Origin: Deltaproteobacteria bacterium
GTDB lineage: Bacteria > Desulfobacterota > Desulfarculia > Adiutricales > Adiutricaceae
Length of the DNA stretch: 37,581 nt
Direction: 5' to 3'
NCBI GenBank assembly: GCA_031276865.1
Contig: JAISMF010000047.1
Span: 1 to 37,581, forward strand
Shown here: positions 35,401 to 37,581 of the stretch, one piece after another
How positions within the stretch are numbered: position 1 is the stretch's first letter
Layout: each line of letters starts with the position of its first letter
Program-made: the position numbers and the translations under genes
Notes under the pieces: generated by a model
What the model was told of the DNA's origin: nothing
Database searches by the model: none
What the model saw: the letters and a program-made list of their open reading frames with translations, nothing else

Positions 35401-36843
35401 ACGGTGACCGCCGCCGGTGAAGTAAAGCTCGGCGCTTTTAAGATACGCCGCTCCTCCCATGTTGGCGTCGTTTTCCGTGAATTCGGCGGCGGCGTTGAAA
35501 ATAAAGGTTCCGACTTTGTTTAGCAGCAGATCCCTTGTGAGGGTGTGCGCCATAAGCGCCCCGCCGTGGAAGGCGGCGGTGTTCTCTGTAAAAACGCTTT
35601 CAGCGTTGAAAGTGATGGTTCCGCCGCTGTCGACTATGGCTCCCCCCTGGAAGGATGATTGGTTTCCGGTGAATTCCGCCCGGGCGTTGAAATTTATCGT
35701 TCCGGCGGCCGCCAAGGGGGTTTCCTGATCGTCCGTGTAGGTCATGTTGTGGATGGCCCCCCCGCCTCGGCCGAGGGCCGAGTTTTGGGAAAACGCGACG
35801 GGACCCTCGAAGTTTAAAACTCCCCGGTTGTCAACGGCTCCGCCGCCTCCCACCATGGTGCCGGGATCCTGGTAGATCCGGTTTCCCGTGAAAACGGTAT
35901 CGCCGGTGAAGCTCATGGTTCCGAAATTCGTGACCGCCCCGCCGGTGAGCCGGGCCCGATTTCCCGTGAATACGCCGTTACCAACGGCCATAGCGGTGCG
36001 GGCGCCGTCGTTGAAGAGGGCGCCGCCTAGGGAGATGCTGTCGTTATATTGGAAAACGGAGTCTTCAATCAGCACCTGGTTGCCGCCGGCTACGGTGGAG
36101 CTGTTCGCGATCGCCGCTCCGGATTCCCCTTTGTTTCCTTCGAAGAGAGAGTCGGAAACGTACAGATAGCTGTTTTCAGTGTTTTCGATGGCTCCGGCCG
36201 CTCCGCCGGCGTCGTTATCGATGAACTTGGAATGAGTTACGAGCATCATGCCGTCGCCGTTGTTTCTGATGGCGCCGCCGCTCCCCTCCCTGTCCGGGGG
36301 CCTGCCGTTTTCCCTGAATTCGGTGTTTTCGAGGATCATGAGCCCGTCGTCGTTAAGTATGGCTCCGGAATAGAGGGCGATGTTTCCTTGGAAAAGGGCG
36401 CTTTCGATGTAGACCTCGCCCCCGTCGTTATAAAGGGCGCCGCCCATGGCGGAGCCGGCGTTGGCGACGAAGGTTTTGTTGTTCAAGAAATTGTACTGGT
36501 ATACTCCGTCGTCGTAATCAACGTCCGCGGCCGTGAGGCTCAGAAAACTCCCGTCCAAAACCGCCACGGCCCCACCGTCCAGCATGTTGATGCCAAGCCT
36601 GGGGGCGACGGAGCCGGAGACGGTCAGAAAGGCGCCCTCCTCTAGATGGATCGAGGCGGCCGTGGGGTTTCCCTGGGCTCCCACCGAAAGGCGGTTACGA
36701 TCGTCCCCTCCGCCGTCGAGGAAAACCACGCCCCCCTCCGCCACTATGAGAGAGGCGGTTTCTCCGGTGGCGGCGGAATTATCCGCGGCGCCGCGGAAAT
36801 TCGTTAGATGAGTCGCGAGAAAACTCACACAAAAGAAATTCAA
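32413..36843 (-). CDS. Large Pmp-like autotransporter with beta-helix passenger
   Basis: This surface protein of 1476 residues is a type V (autotransporter) secretion product. The passenger, about residues 130-490, repeats GGA[IL] with F-x-x-N spacing (GGALYNDGG, GGAIRNNGD, GGAVDNRGV), as in chlamydial polymorphic membrane proteins and other pectate-lyase-like beta-helices. An autotransporter-associated strand repeat (GAGSLTLDAVNTYAGATTVE) lies near 925-945. The barrel runs from about 1200 to the end and closes with the aromatic residue expected (TAMFSYSW). The start is a TTG with GGAG 14 bases upstream and a stop codon seven codons before it in frame. The signal peptide is weak (MNFFCVSFLATHL), so the true start or an N-terminal loss is uncertain. 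An adhesin role is inferred. Confidence 0.85.
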   Translation of the reverse strand: MNFFCVSFLATHLTNFRGAADNSAATGETASLIVAEGGVVFLDGGGDDRNRLSVGAQGNPTAASIHLEEGAFLTVSGSVAPRLGINMLDGGAVAVLDGSFLSLTAADVDYDDGVYQYNFLNNKTFVANAGSAMGGALYNDGGEVYIESALFQGNIALYSGAILNDDGLMILENTEFRENGRPPDREGSGGAIRNNGDGMMLVTHSKFIDNDAGGAAGAIENTENSYLYVSDSLFEGNKGESGAAIANSSTVAGGNQVLIEDSVFQYNDSISLGGALFNDGARTAMAVGNGVFTGNRARLTGGAVTNFGTMSFTGDTVFTGNRIYQDPGTMVGGGGAVDNRGVLNFEGPVAFSQNSALGRGGGAIHNMTYTDDQETPLAAAGTINFNARAEFTGNQSSFQGGAIVDSGGTITFNAESVFTENTAAFHGGALMAHTLTRDLLLNKVGTFIFNAAAEFTENDANMGGAAYLKSAELYFTGGGHRFTRNTAAALGGAIGAADGSEIHFDLTSGTTLFSGNKAAGNYNSVALYDKSLLSVNPSAGAVLDMLDPMSGNSSDPGYPVEIVKKGQGLWNLGGESVFTAGDPSVHYTRFSVEEGTLRLLGENSGIENADGASVPAGSVVMSGVKSLFTLKNGAVLVAGGGNKISLPEGKIVFENGSVLSFDVANYVPAGADGTVGLALDAAQMDLSASDQLNFAVRLSSYKAGVFDLLTAPGKLAGIDLTSLNAALSIDGYQAPARMSLSLEKKTSAPNDTLQLQSSMIGDNMNLSWNGGNGEWNYHNSTSWLDESSNPVNFMPGDAAKFSGTGGQVSVAESGAEATSMLISSGNYVFSGGSLNSAENVAGSDVALSRILRVESSASAAFLNEVDFAQGMEIDSGGEVTLGGTGKFADSMEIRLNGALIFDTDGDYVRTGLISGAGSLVKKGAGSLTLDAVNTYAGATTVEAGLLIVGSQGAVGGGVEALSGAALNILGRTGGSVAIRNGASLLAGSGGLIEGGLTMEDGSTLRVSNGDQALTALGTTSLGSINPVLTDVMSGWERRSYEILRAGNPNDLASFAPVELSDAFITYTLAPGTGEKSGFLLLTVESSSSIQDYALSPNQRRLSAVIGNLDPDGRLYGFLRDSFSSMSAEEIRMGLNELFAPVHHEALHAAATISVNYSQSILAHAAQTRGSAFDSGSYVSSRSGGAEAPSAGSIDGLSRDAGSGLWASASGYKANYDGEHGISDAEADGYAFRLGYDAPLQNGWILGAALGFDKGKLKMERPQARADVASFTLGVYGGRNISLEESDLRFILGLAYSAHRVDSRRTVTIGPEDPSFSASYRGRTFQAFAEAAWNALVGENSYLEPFLNFTWENTKTDAFNESDGIVSLRSRKNSRSNSFSNLGLRFSTGLNGKLALGGHLAWKHSYGPLRGESVMSFQEDGESFRVVSPALSRDALNAGANLNLNLTEKAALSLGYDALLSSKARQHSLTAMFSYSW

Positions 36844-36955
36844 GAAAAACCAAAAAGACTCCTATTTAACCAAAAAACCTAAATAATCAAATAGTTATTC
36901 GCACATACGGCCTAAAATTATTTTCAGAAGTTACCTTTTTTCCCCTCCCTTTACC

Positions 36956-36984
36956 TTGACAACCTCCCCAAAATGCTGTTAAAT
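36956..36984 (+). promoter_or_regulatory. Promoter of the integrase gene
   Basis: TTGACA (36956-36961) and TTAAAT (36979-36984) are 17 bases apart and lie 70 bases upstream of the integrase ATG. Confidence 0.6.
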
Positions 36985-37054
36985 TGAGGTTAAATTCAGT
37001 CCCGAAAGACCGGGAGACGGATTTTAACATCAAAGAGAAAGGGAAGGTTGAAAA

Positions 37055-37581
37055 ATGCCTCTTAACTTGAAAACGAAGACGATTGAAAACCTGAAAAGCG
37101 CGGACAAACCCTATAAAATATCGGACGGCGGCGGCTTAAGCCTCCGGGTCAGCACGGCCGGATCTAAGACATGGGTATCCGCCTATCGTTTCCAAGGGAA
37201 ACAGAAAACTTTGACGATCGGAAATTTTCCGGAAATAAGCCTTAAAGAGGCAAGGGACGCCCACAATCTGGCTAGGGGAATACTCAAACAAGGCAGAGAC
37301 CCGGGCGCCCCGCCGGAAGCGGACAAAGAACCGCCCCTCACTTTCGGAGTTTTGGCGGAAAACTTTTTAAAGGATTTTATGCCCCGTGTGAAGCCGATCA
37401 CTTTCATGGGTATAAAACGGATGCTGGAAATTCACCTTTTCCCCCGGCTTAAAGACCTTGAAACGGCCAAAATAAGCCCGAAAGACGTTTCCGCCATTTT
37501 GGAAGACGTCAAAGCCGTTAACGGCCCTTTCGCCGCGGCGCACGCCCTCACAATCTGCCGGAAGGTGGTTAGCTACGGATA
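37055..37581 (+). CDS. P4-type tyrosine integrase (DUF4102), N-terminal part
   Basis: The frame is open from ATG 37055 to the window edge (175 codons), with GGGAAGG upstream. The start KTIENLKSADKPYKISDGGGLSLRV, followed by GSKTWVSAYRFQGKQKTLTIGNFPEISLKEA in sequence, is the DUF4102 DNA-binding arm of P4-like integrases. The core-binding SAM-like domain begins near LTFGVLAENFLKDF. The catalytic domain with Arg, His and Tyr lies beyond the edge. Integrases of this type insert islands or prophages into tRNA or tmRNA genes. No such gene is seen in the 200 bases upstream, so the attachment site is not in view. Confidence 0.9.
   Translation, partial: MPLNLKTKTIENLKSADKPYKISDGGGLSLRVSTAGSKTWVSAYRFQGKQKTLTIGNFPEISLKEARDAHNLARGILKQGRDPGAPPEADKEPPLTFGVLAENFLKDFMPRVKPITFMGIKRMLEIHLFPRLKDLETAKISPKDVSAILEDVKAVNGPFAAAHALTICRKVVSYG

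Overview
The window looks like chromosome from an acetogenic Desulfobacterota-type (deltaproteobacterial) anaerobe. Five separate loci carry Wood-Ljungdahl or C1 genes: a catalytic CO dehydrogenase (cooS), an hdrA-mvhD-metV-metF operon, a formate channel (fdhC) and folD. The host genes are GC-rich. They are separated by long gene-poor spacers and by AT-rich cargo genes, insertion-sequence remnants and decayed genes. That mix suits a host-associated or gut lineage. Termite-gut 'Candidatus Adiutrix'-like bacteria come to mind, but this is inference from gene content only.

Layout. 1-1543: the tail of a prophage (end of a Dam-type methylase, overlapping Rz/Rz1 spanins, a second DNA methyltransferase), ending at an att-like 3' end of a tmRNA or tRNA that is followed by that RNA's terminator. 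2188-3930: a low-GC AAA-ATPase/PD-(D/E)XK protein. 5673-8250: the metNIQ methionine importer, convergent with thpR (8260-8835). 10156-11811: a second low-GC ATPase/nuclease-like protein, followed by two miniature repeat elements. 12923-15064 (minus): cooS, otherwise intact but cut by an in-frame TAG. 15065-17331: a long spacer that ends in the hdrA control region. 17332-24137: hdrA (a 1508-residue double HdrA with an inserted NfnB/GltD-like module), mvhD, metV and metF. 24459-25301: fdhC.

25320-30382: a 5-kb AT-rich island bounded by two inverted IS630-family copies. It carries an AbiEii-type toxin gene broken by one stop codon, its coupled upstream partner, and a miniature element nested inside another that sits inside the IS630 transposase gene. 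30509-31363: folD. It is followed by another miniature element, an IS4-family remnant and a fragment of a second, decayed folD. 32413-36843 (minus): a large Pmp-like autotransporter. 37055 to the edge: a P4-type integrase that starts another mobile element.

How it fits together. FdhC would move formate. FolD interconverts methylene- and methenyl-THF. MetF with MetV reduces methylene-THF to methyl-THF, fed by the HdrA/MvhD electron-transfer module, whose NfnB-like insert suggests a pyridine-nucleotide entry point. CooS handles CO/CO2. The main points for follow-up are the HdrA-NfnB-HdrA fusion beside metVF, the in-frame TAG in cooS, and the nested mobile-element island between fdhC and folD.
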